DNA of 64,000 bases, taken from NCBI GenBank assembly GCA_017545905.1, contig JAFWXL010000053.1, positions 25,309 through 89,308 on the forward strand. Direction: 5' to 3'. Under the pieces are notes generated by a model that was given only the letters and a program-made list of their open reading frames with translations, did no database searches and was not told where the DNA came from. This stretch comes from Clostridia bacterium (GTDB lineage Bacteria; Bacillota; Clostridia; Christensenellales; Aristaeellaceae). Positions 44,949 to 56,300 of this stretch are shown in pieces (the stretch's first letter is position 1; every line of letters starts with the position of its first letter). A program made the position numbers and the translations under genes.

Positions 44949-46731
44949 GATCCGTTTCCTCCTGTATCAGTGGAATATGGAGCGTCACCGTCGTGCCTTC
45001 CTGCTCTCCGCTTTCCACCTCGAGGCCATATTCCCGGCCAAAGAGCAGCTTGAGACGCGCAGCGATATTGATCAGACCGATCGACGTGCCCGTGCTCAGC
45101 GCCTGCTCGGAATCCATTGTCCGGACCTTTTCAAGCATTTCCTCGGACATGCCCACACCGTTATCCTCGATAATCAGCAGAATTTCCGCATCCGTCTTAT
45201 GGGCTCGAATCCCAATGTTCTTTTCGCCGCGCTTGTTGCGCAGGCCGTGGGAGATCGCATTTTCCACCAATGGCTGCAGGGAAAGCCGCGGAACGCGCAT
45301 CTTCAGCACATCCGCCGGAATATCAATGGCCAAATGAATAGAATCATTCATGCGCACGTTCATCACGAACATATAGTTCTTCAGATGCTTGAGCTCATCC
45401 GAAATCGACGCGAGCGGCTCGTCCATGCGCAGGCTGTAGCGGAACAAATCGGAGAGCGCATGGCACAGCGTTGATACAATCTGACAGTCGTGGAGCATCG
45501 CGATTGCGCTCATGGTATCCAGCGTATTATACAGGAAATGCGGATTGACCTGCGTCTGAAGCGCTTTGTATTTTGTGTCATTGAGCTGAATTGCCGTCCG
45601 ATATTCCCGGGCAATCAGGTCCTCGATCCTGTCAAGCATGCTGTTAAATGTGCTGCCCAGCTTATTGAGCTCATCCTGTCGCATTTCAGGCAGGCGCAGC
45701 TGCGTTTCACCCTGCCGGATGCGGTTCATGGTATCCGCCATCTGGTCAAGCGGGCGCGTCAGTCCCCGGGAGATAAAGATGAACAGCACAACAAAGAGCA
45801 CCAGCACCAGCACAAAGACGAGAATGGTGCTGCTTAAAAGCATCGCCTGATTGGTATTGAGTGCGCTGGAAGGGATGAGTGAATAAAGCGTCAGACCGTA
45901 TTTGCGCACAGGCGCAGAATACAGCGAGTGACTGTCATGCTGCTCGGGGAGCACATCGCCTTCCTGCGCACGCCGGGACAGACTTTCCATCAGCGAAACC
46001 GTTTCTCCACTATCTGGAAGTACACTGGAGATCAGGCTCTTTCCCTGCGGCTGCAGCCATACGGCTTGTTCGTCGGCATAGCGATACTTGCGCATCAGGC
46101 TTTCCAATCCTTTGGGATCCACGTCGCAGACCATATATCCCACCGGCGTCTGTGCGTTTTCCAGAATGCGCAGGATACAGCGAACCAGACGCAGTTCCCG
46201 CTTATCGTTTTGGTAGCTGGTGACCGCCATGACCGATGGATTGGACGCCACAATATCCTGCACGCCTTCGGCGCTGCCCTTCATGCTGTGATCGTAGATA
46301 TCCACAGGATAGGTATAGATCGGCGTCTGCGCATGGCGATAGGAACTCACAAGCCTGTGATCCATCGTATAGATATACAACGCTACCAGATTCTCGTCCG
46401 AATCAAATGCGCTGTCCGCCATTTCATAGGCCAGTGCGGCGTATTTGCGCGCAAGTGCATCAGCGTCTCGATGATCCGCCAGATCGCACACAAATGATTT
46501 ATGCTCATAAATAGTAATCAGACTATTTTCAATTCTCTTGAGGCGATCATATACGTCATCCGAAAGGTTTTCCAGCGTTCTCCGGTTGATCTGTGCCGTC
46601 TGCGCAGAAATCACCGAAGAGGAAGACGCTGTAAAGAGCACCAACTGCAGCAGCATAGCCAGCACCATACAGCCCACACACGAGAGCAGTATGGATGATT
46701 TGAGGCTCCATGTCTTTCTGAAGAGCTGCAT
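44938..46731 (-). CDS. Sensor histidine kinase (YesM-like)
   Basis: This is about 597 residues. An N-terminal membrane segment (about 12-35) is followed by an extracellular Cache-like sensor of some 240 residues, a second membrane segment near 295-320, a HAMP domain, a His_kinase domain with VNPHFLYNTLDTM, and an ATPase domain with ENAISHGL and DNGVGM. The ATG at 46731 fits the AAGGTG site better than the GTG at 46740. It forms an operon with the regulator and the lipoprotein. The 46732-47076 region upstream is AT-rich and has no gene. Confidence 0.93.
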   Translation of the reverse strand: MQLFRKTWSLKSSILLSCVGCMVLAMLLQLVLFTASSSSVISAQTAQINRRTLENLSDDVYDRLKRIENSLITIYEHKSFVCDLADHRDADALARKYAALAYEMADSAFDSDENLVALYIYTMDHRLVSSYRHAQTPIYTYPVDIYDHSMKGSAEGVQDIVASNPSVMAVTSYQNDKRELRLVRCILRILENAQTPVGYMVCDVDPKGLESLMRKYRYADEQAVWLQPQGKSLISSVLPDSGETVSLMESLSRRAQEGDVLPEQHDSHSLYSAPVRKYGLTLYSLIPSSALNTNQAMLLSSTILVFVLVLVLFVVLFIFISRGLTRPLDQMADTMNRIRQGETQLRLPEMRQDELNKLGSTFNSMLDRIEDLIAREYRTAIQLNDTKYKALQTQVNPHFLYNTLDTMSAIAMLHDCQIVSTLCHALSDLFRYSLRMDEPLASISDELKHLKNYMFVMNVRMNDSIHLAIDIPADVLKMRVPRLSLQPLVENAISHGLRNKRGEKNIGIRAHKTDAEILLIIEDNGVGMSEEMLEKVRTMDSEQALSTGTSIGLINIAARLKLLFGREYGLEVESGEQEGTTVTLHIPLIQEETDHGE

Positions 46732-47076
46732 ATCGATCACCTTCCCGATTTGTCACTTCTCTTTTTTCCATTATATACGAGAGACCAAACAGGAGCAACC
46801 AATAGCCAATACTTCATATTAAAATTAAGGACGAGGATGGCATTTCTCTTTAGAAATATCGTCAGGTTTCTCTCATACTCGGGACGTTTCCCCCAAGTGG
46901 GTGCAAAATATCTGCCCACGAAAATTTGTTCTTCTGCTGTTTTCCTCTCTCAAGCCCTTACCCGGTTCAAACCCACCATGCAAAACAGCGCTAACCGTCT
47001 CAAATCTCCTCAAAAACAGTCCAAATTGTGCTTAATCTACTTAATTTCCGCTTAAAAAACAAATGAACACAAAAAA

Positions 47077-47109
47077 ATCCATCAGGCATTGTATCAATAC
47101 CTGATGGAT
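47077..47109 (-). terminator. Terminator downstream of the giant surface-protein gene; part of a repeated element
   Basis: The 10-bp stem ATCCATCAGG/CCTGATGGAT is followed on the minus strand by seven T. It is a near copy of the hairpin at 14761-14798, including its neighbouring tRNA remnant and a TGAACACAAAA flank. Confidence 0.8.
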
Positions 47110-47112
47110 TTC

Positions 47113-47162
47113 TGGTGGCTCAAGACGGATTCGAACCATCGACCTGCCGGGTATGAACACCC
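47113..47162 (-). pseudogene. tRNA 3'-half remnant (copy 2, intact 3' half)
   Basis: On the minus strand the T-arm is complete (GATGG-TTCGAAT-CCGTC pairs fully), followed by the 7-nt acceptor strand TTGAGCC, discriminator A and encoded CCA. Upstream, a TTGGG/CCCGG stem around TTCATA resembles a Met-type anticodon arm with an 8-nt loop, but no D-arm or 5' acceptor strand (GGCTCAA) follows. Such 3' halves are what integration into a tRNA gene leaves behind. From 47163 to 47306 there is no gene. Confidence 0.6.
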
Positions 47163-47306
47163 AATTCATTTACAAAATACCAGAAATAAGATAGATGTGG
47201 GCTGTATCCGACAAAAGCCCTTAAAGCCTCCCTTATTCCTTTCAGCGCCTCCTGAGCATTCCTGCGCTGCCCCATCCTTTACCGCAAGTAAGCCCAGGTC
47301 ATCCGC

Positions 47307-50300
47307 TCATTTTGATCTTACGCGTGTTTTTTTGCGCACAAGCATCCATGCAACCGCCAACGACAGCATGGCAGTCAACAGCTTCAATGGTGTTTCATCT
47401 CCGGTATCCGGAATCACAACATTGGTGATCACGCCGCCGTCATAAGCACATTCGCCCGGCTCACCATGGTTGGTGTAAAAGGGAACATAGCCTGCCATGG
47501 GTTCTTCCACAACGCTGTACTTTGCCAGCTTACCGTCCACAGCAACGGGCAGGTTGTGGTAGTGATACCAACCTTCGCTGTCTGGCTTGGGCGTTTTGCG
47601 GTTCATGATCTCACCGTTGCAGTACAGCGTCAATTTGATCTCCGGCTTAGGGCCGTCGCCAAGGCCACGCCAGACCTTCTGAACACTGAAACTCCTGATT
47701 GCCTTGTTGATGATCGTGCCGCCATGATAGATCTCCGACGTCGCCTCTTTATACGGCTCGATGTTGTTGTAGATGGTCAGGTAGCCGTCCATATACGTTT
47801 CCTTCGCGGAATAGATGATCGGCAAACCGGATGCATCATAGAGCGGAAGGTTGGAATAGGCATAGACATTGCCGCTGCGCTCGCAGTTCGGCTGAGGATC
47901 CAGCTTTTCGCCGTTGGCATACAGCGTCAAAATGATACCGTCGCCCTCGTCGCCTCGCCAAACCTTCCTCACCTGGAACACCGTGGTGATCAGCCTATTG
48001 ACGATATCGACATGGTTTCCGCCCTGAACCACCTCGCCTTCCACACGATTCGAGTCAAGGCCATTCATCGTGATCCTGAATCGCGGATCCTCCGCCTCCT
48101 CAACTTCATAGTGCATGCCTGGGATCAGCCCATCGATGATCATGGTCTGGCCGTGTGCCAGCAGAACGGGCTCGCCGCTGATCAGTCTGCCAGAAACATC
48201 GCCGATGGTATACGGGAAGATCTTGTGAGAGACGCTTCCATCCGTATTGAAGACGTGCACCGTAATCGTGAATGTTTCCTCGGTCACACAGCCTTGAACC
48301 GTCTTGGTAATCGACAGCGTTTCCAGATAGAGGTTGTCAAAGGCGATGCTGTCCACCGCTTCGCCGTCAAGGGTGATCACGTGATACACATTCAGCGTGC
48401 CATCGCCCGCATCGCTCACGTCCACGGTAACCGTATACACGCTCGTGTCGAGAACAAAGATATCCTGCTCCACGTTCTTCTCACGTACGGTATAGACATG
48501 GCGACCCACGTCATTCAGCGTATAGCGCAGTTCCGGGAAGACGATCTCGCTCAATTCGTTGCAGACCGTCTTCGTCTCACCATTCTCATCACTCAGGATA
48601 AACTCAAACACCTGACCATGCGCAGGACTCTCGCCATTGACCGTCTTTCTGGCGGTCAGCGTCAGCGTACCGGCAGCTTCATAGGTATTCACGAAGTTCA
48701 GCTCCGTGCTGTTCTCACTCGGCGTCGCCTTCAGCGTGCCGTCGCCATTGTCGCTTACCTCAACTGTCACTGTGTATTCGCGATCGTCCACTGTGACGCC
48801 CGCACCGCTTTCGCTGCTTTCCTTCACGGTATAGGTATGGCTTCCAACATCCGACAGCGTATACGCAATACTCGGGTACTTGATCTTTCCCTGGGCATCG
48901 TTTTTCGCCTCGGCGATCAACTTATCGCCTTCGCTGATGGTAAAGGTGAATACATCCTTTGCCGTCAGTTCCCGGCCCGTCATGCGCTTCGTTCCTGCAA
49001 AGGTCACAGAGCCGCTCGCCGCGTAGGTGTTCACAAACGCTGCCTGATGCGCTTCGCCGCGCAGAATCGTGCCGCTTTCGCCGCTGAAGCTCTGCGTATA
49101 GCCGGGCTCCTGCTGCTCTGCGACACTGTACTTCACGCCGATGGGCAGGCCGATCAGCCGCGCCGTCTCACCATGCTTGAGGGTGAAAGTCAGCTCGCCG
49201 GCCGCATTTGCCGTGATGGTTTCCCTCTCTCCGGCCTTTTCAATCGTGAATGCTCCCGTCACGGGCGCTCCCACCTGGGTCAGCGCCACGGTGAATGTGA
49301 AGTCCTTGATCTGGCTTCCGTTCACCACGCTCTTGCTCACATCCAGCACGCCCAGCACCACATTGGTGATGGTTGTCTCGCTGCCCTCGGTTGCGCTGGC
49401 GCCGACATAGCCGACAACCGGAACCTCGCGCACGTCGTAGACATAGGGCACGCCATCTTCATCAAAGGCAAGAAGGTTTGCAAAGGTATGCTTCCATCCG
49501 CATCCCTCATTCAGCGTCACGGCATCAACCTTTTCAGCGTTGCGATACAATTCGGCAGTGATGCTGGCTGGGCGGATCCCCAGCTTGTTGTCCTCATCCT
49601 GCCAGACCTTTTCCACGCTGATGCTGGTCTTGTCGCTGTACGTGTTGTGGAACTGAATGGAGTCGTTCAGATCATCCGTCACCGTCAGCGTGCCGTCGCC
49701 GTTATCTGTGATGGTCAGTCTTACGGTGTACACCGTTTCGTCATAAGTGACGCCCGGGGCTCCGTCCTTCTTCTCCGAGATGGTGTACGTCTTCGTGCCC
49801 ACATCCGCCTCTGTGAACTGAAGCGCCGGGAAGGCAATCTTGCCCTGCGTATTGTTCACAGCAGTCATCAGCTGCTTGCCGTTTTCATCCGTCAGCACGA
49901 ACTCAAACTCGCCGTCGACAAGATCGCGGCCCGTCAGCACCTTGCTCGCCGACAGGGTATATTCTCCCTGCGCGCTGTAGGTGTTGGTGAACACAGCATT
50001 TGCGGTTTGGCCCATCACAATGTTGCCCGCTGCGCCGGATGCCGACTGGGTGAAGCCGGGCGCCTGTGCCTCCACAATACTGTAGTTTGCGCCGTGGGGC
50101 AGGCCGGAGACGATCACCGTTTCGCCATCCTCAAGGGTCAGCGAAGCGGATCCCGCCTCGTCAAGCGTCAGCATGCCCTCGCCCATAGAATATTCGCCGG
50201 TAATCGGCTTCCCACTGGCGTCGGTCATGGTCAGGGTGAACGCAAATTCCTTCTGCGCGTTTGTCGGAGCATTCAGCACCTCTTTGCTGATGCTCAGCTC

Positions 50301-53300
50301 ACCGGTCTTCACGCGATTGATGAAGGTTCTGAATTCCGCATTGCCGGTGGTTTCATCCTGCCTGCGATACGTTGCCGTGTCCAGCTCGCCCTTGCCTTCC
50401 TTATCCTCAGCGGTCACGGTGACGAAAACCTTCTCCTTGCTGCTTACGATGGTGGGATCGGTGGGATCGGTGCTCTCCGTCTCGGTGATGACATACATCC
50501 AGGTTCCTTCTTCACCGTACGTCGGCAGATCAAACAGGATGGTACCGTTCGCGTTATTGGTCACCGTAGAGATCCATTCGCCCCGCTTGTCCGCCGCGTT
50601 CTCATCATAGCGATGCAGATTAAAGGTGAACTCGCCCGCCTCCAGCTCGCGACCAATCAGCGCCTTTCTTGCCTGAAGGGAAATTCTGCCGCTGGCCGCG
50701 TACGTATTGGCAAACGCAACCGTATCCGTCACATTCGCCTGAATGGTTCCGGTATATACGTTTTCATCCAGCGTCCAGCCGGGATACGTGCCCGTCTCCT
50801 GCGCCTTATAGTGAACGCCGGCAGGAATGCCCGTCAGGGTCACGCTCTGGCAGCCCTGAAGGGACACATTGGCCTGTCCATTCGTCACGGTCAGCGTCTG
50901 CGTGCCCATGGTGAGCTCACCACTCCAGGGCCTGTACTTGCTGTCCGTAAAGGAAAGCGCCATCGTGAACGCCTGATTTTTTGCCGCTGCCGTTTCACCC
51001 GAGATGCTCTTGCTGATCTGCAGGCTGCCGGTCTTGGTGGTGTTGTTGAATACAGGCAGATCGACTTCTTGATCATTCTTTTTATAGGTCACTGACGTAT
51101 AATCGAAGGTTGTAGCGTTAGTCCCCACCAGTTGCACTTCTACATTATAGTGCGTGTCATCATAGTTGATATTCGGGTCCCGCTTTTCTTCGTCCACCAC
51201 CTCGATAATTGTGTAGTAATGCCTGGCTGGATTTAATGCCGTATATACAATGGGCTTAAAGCTGATCTCGGAGCCGATGCTGGTCACGGTCTGCAGCACC
51301 TCACTCCCTTTCTTAAGGACAAAGGTATACTCCTGATCCGGATCCGGCGCCTTACCATCCAGCAACTTTTGGGCTTTCAGGGTCACGCTCGCCTTTTGCA
51401 GCGAGTATTCATTGGTAAACACAGCCTCACTGGTCTCAAGCGGCACAATCTCTCCGGCATCGCCGCTGCTTTCAAGCAGCAGCCAGCCCTTGGGAACCAC
51501 TTCCGATACCTTATAGGTTGTGCCTGCGGGCAGGTTCTTCAGCAGAATGCTCTCGCCAGCCTCAAGGCTGACGGTAATGGTCCTTCCGTCCTCGGAGCGG
51601 GTCGGCTCCACCTTCTTCCACTGGGCCACAAGGGTTACGACCTGATCCTTCACATAGCCGCTGTTTGCAGGAATCGTGACCATGTCATCGATAACCGGAT
51701 AGGTTTTCGTGCCATCGGTGAAGCTGACCAGCTCATGGGCATAGCGGGTAAATTCCACCGGATTGAACGAATACGCGTCGCCGACCGTAACCTTCTTCGA
51801 GGGCATGGAACCGGCGCCTTCGTTTGCATCAAAATTCAGCGTATAGCTTACAGTCTCCCAGGTCCATGTGCCGGCATGGCCACCCTGCGTGAATACCTCT
51901 ACACCGGTCAAGGGGGAGGCGGCGTCATCATCTAACTTCACCCACTTGCCAGTATATCTGTTATTTATATTATTTATATTCGGATCCCTAGGCCATGCAT
52001 TGTTATGATCTTTGTTGAACTTCGTGGCATTTCCAATCGTAACCGTGCTCAGGTTCGGACAAGATGCAAAACAACTGGCTGAGCGCGCCATTTTGCTCGT
52101 ATCAAAGTTTCTGATATCCAATGTTGTCAGGCTGCTGCAATATGCAAACATGAACTGCATGTCTACTACGTTTACTGTGTTAAAACTGCTCAGATCAAGT
52201 GTCATCAAGCTTTCGCAGGCTTCAAACATCTCTGTCATGGTTTGGACATTCGTGGTGCTAAAGCTGCTCAGATCCAGCGACTTAAGGCTGGAACAACCCC
52301 TGAACATTTCTTGCATGTGACGGACATTCGTGGTTCTAAAGCTGCTCAGATCAAGCGATTCCAGCGCAGTACATGTCTTGAACATGCCAATCATGCTCGT
52401 AACATTACTGGTATTAAACGCTCTCAGATCCAGCGACTTAAGGCTGGAACAACCCCTGAACATTTCGAACATGCCAGTATCTGTTTCATTCACATCTCTG
52501 TATGTCACACTTTGGGTATTAAAGCCGGGCAGTTCCAGTTCCGTCAGGCTTTCGCAATACTTGAACATCCTATTCATGTCCGTGACATTCTGAGTATTGA
52601 ACGTGCGCACGTTCAGGCTCGTAAGTGCCTCGCACTCCGAGAACATTTTGCTCATGCCCGTGCCGCTGCTGGTATCAAAGGTTTTCAGATCCAGCGACGT
52701 CAGCGCAAAGCATTTCTCAAACATGCTGTTGAAGCCCCTCACATCGCTGGTGTCGAAGCTGCTCAGATCCAGCGACGTCAGCGTCTGGCAATTCGCAAAC
52801 ATGCTGCTCATGCCTATTGCCTTGCCAGTATCAAAGCTGCTCAGATTCAGCCACTCAAGACTAGTACAGCCGCTGAACATGCTGGAGAAATACTCAGACT
52901 GATGTGTATCGAATGTCTTCAGATCCAGCGATGTCAGGCTCGAGCAGCTGCCGAACATTTGACTCATATCTGTCATGGCGCTGGTGTCCAGCTTCGACAA
53001 GTCTATCGAGGCCAGATTTGTCATTCCATTGAAGAAGTATGCGCCAGACGCCGGTTTAATGTCGCCCTTCATCTCAACGGCAGTAACGCTGGCACAATCG
53101 TTATGCCAGGGTCTTAGTTGGTTGAGGTTAACGTTTTTAATCGTTTCATCAACCAGATAATAGATCCGATCATTAGCTTGAACCCGCTTGGCCTCTCCAA
53201 GATCAAATGTATTGCCATCGGGGTCTTTCGACTCACTGCTGCGGAAGAAGGTGAGCTTACCACCAACCAGCATGGCATATGCCTTTCCAGTCAGATCCTG

Positions 53301-56300
53301 AGCAGTATACCAGGAACTCCCGTCCACAACGGGCGCAGTCGTGGGGCTGGGCGACAGCTCCGGCTTGGGCGTGGGGGTGGGCGTCGGCTCCGGCGTCGTG
53401 GTGGGCGTCGGGGTGGGCACAGCGCTGATCGTTTCATATTCAAGCGTCTCCACCGCATGGCTCAGCTCGATATTGAAGGTAAACACCTCGCGGGAATTGC
53501 TGCTGCCCTTATTCTCCGGCACGATCTTCTCCACGCTCAGATTACCCGGTTTGACCGTGTTGCTGAACACAGGGGTCGTAGCAGAGCCGGTGATCGTCAG
53601 TTCGCCAAGCATCTCCTTTTCGCCGTAGCACGTAGGGCAGATATTCATGGAATTATTGACAATGCGCCAGAATGGTTCAGTGCTCACATCCGACTCCTGA
53701 ACGTGTACCCAATATCCATCGGATTGACTAGGATAACTCCAAAAACACTCCACATACTTATCGGTAACCATTTTATTATAGCCTTCCGCATAAAGAGAAC
53801 AGGCGGTTTCACCCAACTCCAGTCCGGTTCCCTTACAATGCGAACAATAACCTTCACCTGCCCATCGCGCTTGACATTCGTTGCACAGGAGAATCTTACT
53901 CTTCAAATTCTGAAAACTAGCATAACGTACAGGATTTGAACACTGACTTCCTATAATTCCTACTTCTGCCCCGTTAATTGTGGTAAGACTGCCACTGGAC
54001 CATTCAACAGAATATGCGGTAAAACCATTTCCAGCGCATCGAGTACAGAGCTTATATGCGCGCGTTGCCTTCTGTCCACTCTGCGTAAAGCTGAGGGTGC
54101 CATCGCCATTGTCAAACACTTTGATCGTGATCAGATATTCCTCGTTGGAATAATTGACGGTCGGGTCCGAGCCCTGCTTCTCGCGGATCACGTAAGTATA
54201 GCCCGCGGCATTCTGCTCATCCAAGGAAATGTGCTTCTGATTAAACTCGAGCGGCGGGAACACGATGTTGCCCTCGGCGTCGTTGGTCACCGTGGCGATC
54301 TTCGTGCCCAGCTTGTTCGCCTTTTTCTCATTATACTGGTACAGCTCGAAGGTGAATTCGCCTTCCTTCAGTGCGCGGCCCTCCAGCGCCTTCCATGCCC
54401 TGAGGGTCACGCTGCCGCTGGCCGTATATCGGTTTTCAAAGGTCAATCCCGGCTTATCTTCACCCTTCTCATTGAGGATGGTCGGGGTCACGGTCATGGT
54501 GCCGTCGCCGTTATCCGTCACAGATACGCTCACGTTGTATGTATGCGGATCTGCCTGATAGCCCGCCTTGCCGCCGTCCACCTCTTGGATGATATAATGG
54601 AAGGTCTGTCCATGATCCGCCTGCGTGTATTCCAGCTGGCCAAAGATCGCCTCCGCATTCGATACGATCTCCTCTGTGCCGCTGCCGCCGGTGGTGCCGG
54701 TCTCTTCATCCGGCGCACCCACGCGGGCGGTACGGATGACTTTACCATAGTCGGGGCTGCCCGGGTTATTATCCACCAGTTCAAAGCGGAACTGATTCTT
54801 GCGGATGGCCTGGCCGCGGAGCTCCTTGCTCACGGTAAGCTGTGCCGCGCCCGTTGCGGCATAGGTATTCACAAAGTCCGCATGGGCCGTCTGACCCGCG
54901 CGAATCACGCCCTCAGCGCCGGTGGCGGTGCTGGTGAAGCCGGGCGCCTCGGTCTCAATCACCTGATAGCCGCTCTCGGAGGGCAGATCGGAAACCACCA
55001 GCTTCTGCCTATGCCCAAGCTGCACGTCATCGCCGCTGGTTACCATGCCGCTGCTGACCTCAGTCCACTGGCCGCCGCTCTCCTGCATAATGACATAGGG
55101 ATAGCGCTCCAGCAGCGGCGCCGACGGGGCGTCCGGATCGGTCTGCTCCTCCAGCAGCACCAGCGTGAAGGTGAACGTCTGATCTTCACCCACATCCGTG
55201 GCATGTTCAACCGTTTTGGTCACCTCAAGAGAGCCCACGGGAATATAGGTGTTTGTCACCTGCGTATAGCCGTTGGCTTCGCCCATATACTTGGGCACAT
55301 ATTCCTCTTTAATGGTGTAGATATATTCCCTGCCGCCGTAGGCGTACTTATCCATCTGGCCGAAGTTATACGTCCAGTCGCCGTTCCTGTCGGGCATAAC
55401 CTCGCGTGCGGCAATCTTCTCGCCGTCGCGATAGAGCGTGATCACGACCATGCTCGGGCGCACACCCGCGGCATTCTCGTCGTCGTTCCACTGCTTCGTG
55501 CCGGAGATCTCCACCTGTTCATTGGGATGCACGTTCAGCAGGGTATAACTGTTCACGCCCTCATACTGAACCTTCGGGGTATAGCCGGCAACCGGCTCCT
55601 CCCTGAAGGAATACAGCCAGCGGACGCCATTCTCGTCCGTGGTATCCATCTGCATGAATTCCCAGCACCAGTTGTTGCTGTCATCCAGCGTCACGGTCAG
55701 CGGTTCCCCGTTCCTGATCACAGGCTCCGCGTCGCCAGCACTGCCCGCCAGGCGGCGCATCACGGTCACAGTCACGGAATCCGGGCGCATGCCGTCGTGG
55801 TTATTCTGATCCACCCAAGCCTTCTTCACAGCCAGGGTTTCCGGCATGATGCCCACGCGCGTGTACTCGTTGTGGATCAGCGCACTGGTCGTCCAGCTGA
55901 AGGTTTCCGTGACGCCGTCGGACGCAGTATATGCTTTGCCCGAGGTCAGCCTCACAGTCGCGTTGTTGTAGGCATACATGTTGTTGGCCGGATTCTTCGC
56001 CGCCTGCCAGTCAACCTGCGTCGGATCCTCGCTGCTGCGGGCATAGGCTCCCTTGGCGCTGAACTTCGTTTCGTCGCCGTGGTCATCCGGTGCGCGCATC
56101 TGCAGATAAGCCGACACGGATTCATCCGCACGCAGAATGAATGCCTGTCCTTCTGCCGTGCGGCTGGCGTCGATGGCAATCGCGGTCACGGACAGGGTTT
56201 CCGGCACGATCCACACGCCGGTTTCATCAAGCTCGACCTCTGTCCAGAGGCTGGCGTCCGTCAGGTCATAATTGCCGGTCATCTCCGGCGCAGCAGCTAT

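Noticed and set aside
47113-47162. A complete tRNA-Met gene
   Set aside because: The 3' half fits, but the anticodon loop has 8 nt and there is no D-arm or 5' acceptor strand matching TTGAGCC.
52010-53040. CRISPR array
   Set aside because: The regular spacing comes from coding leucine-rich repeats in frame; there are no invariant repeats with unique spacers and no cas genes.
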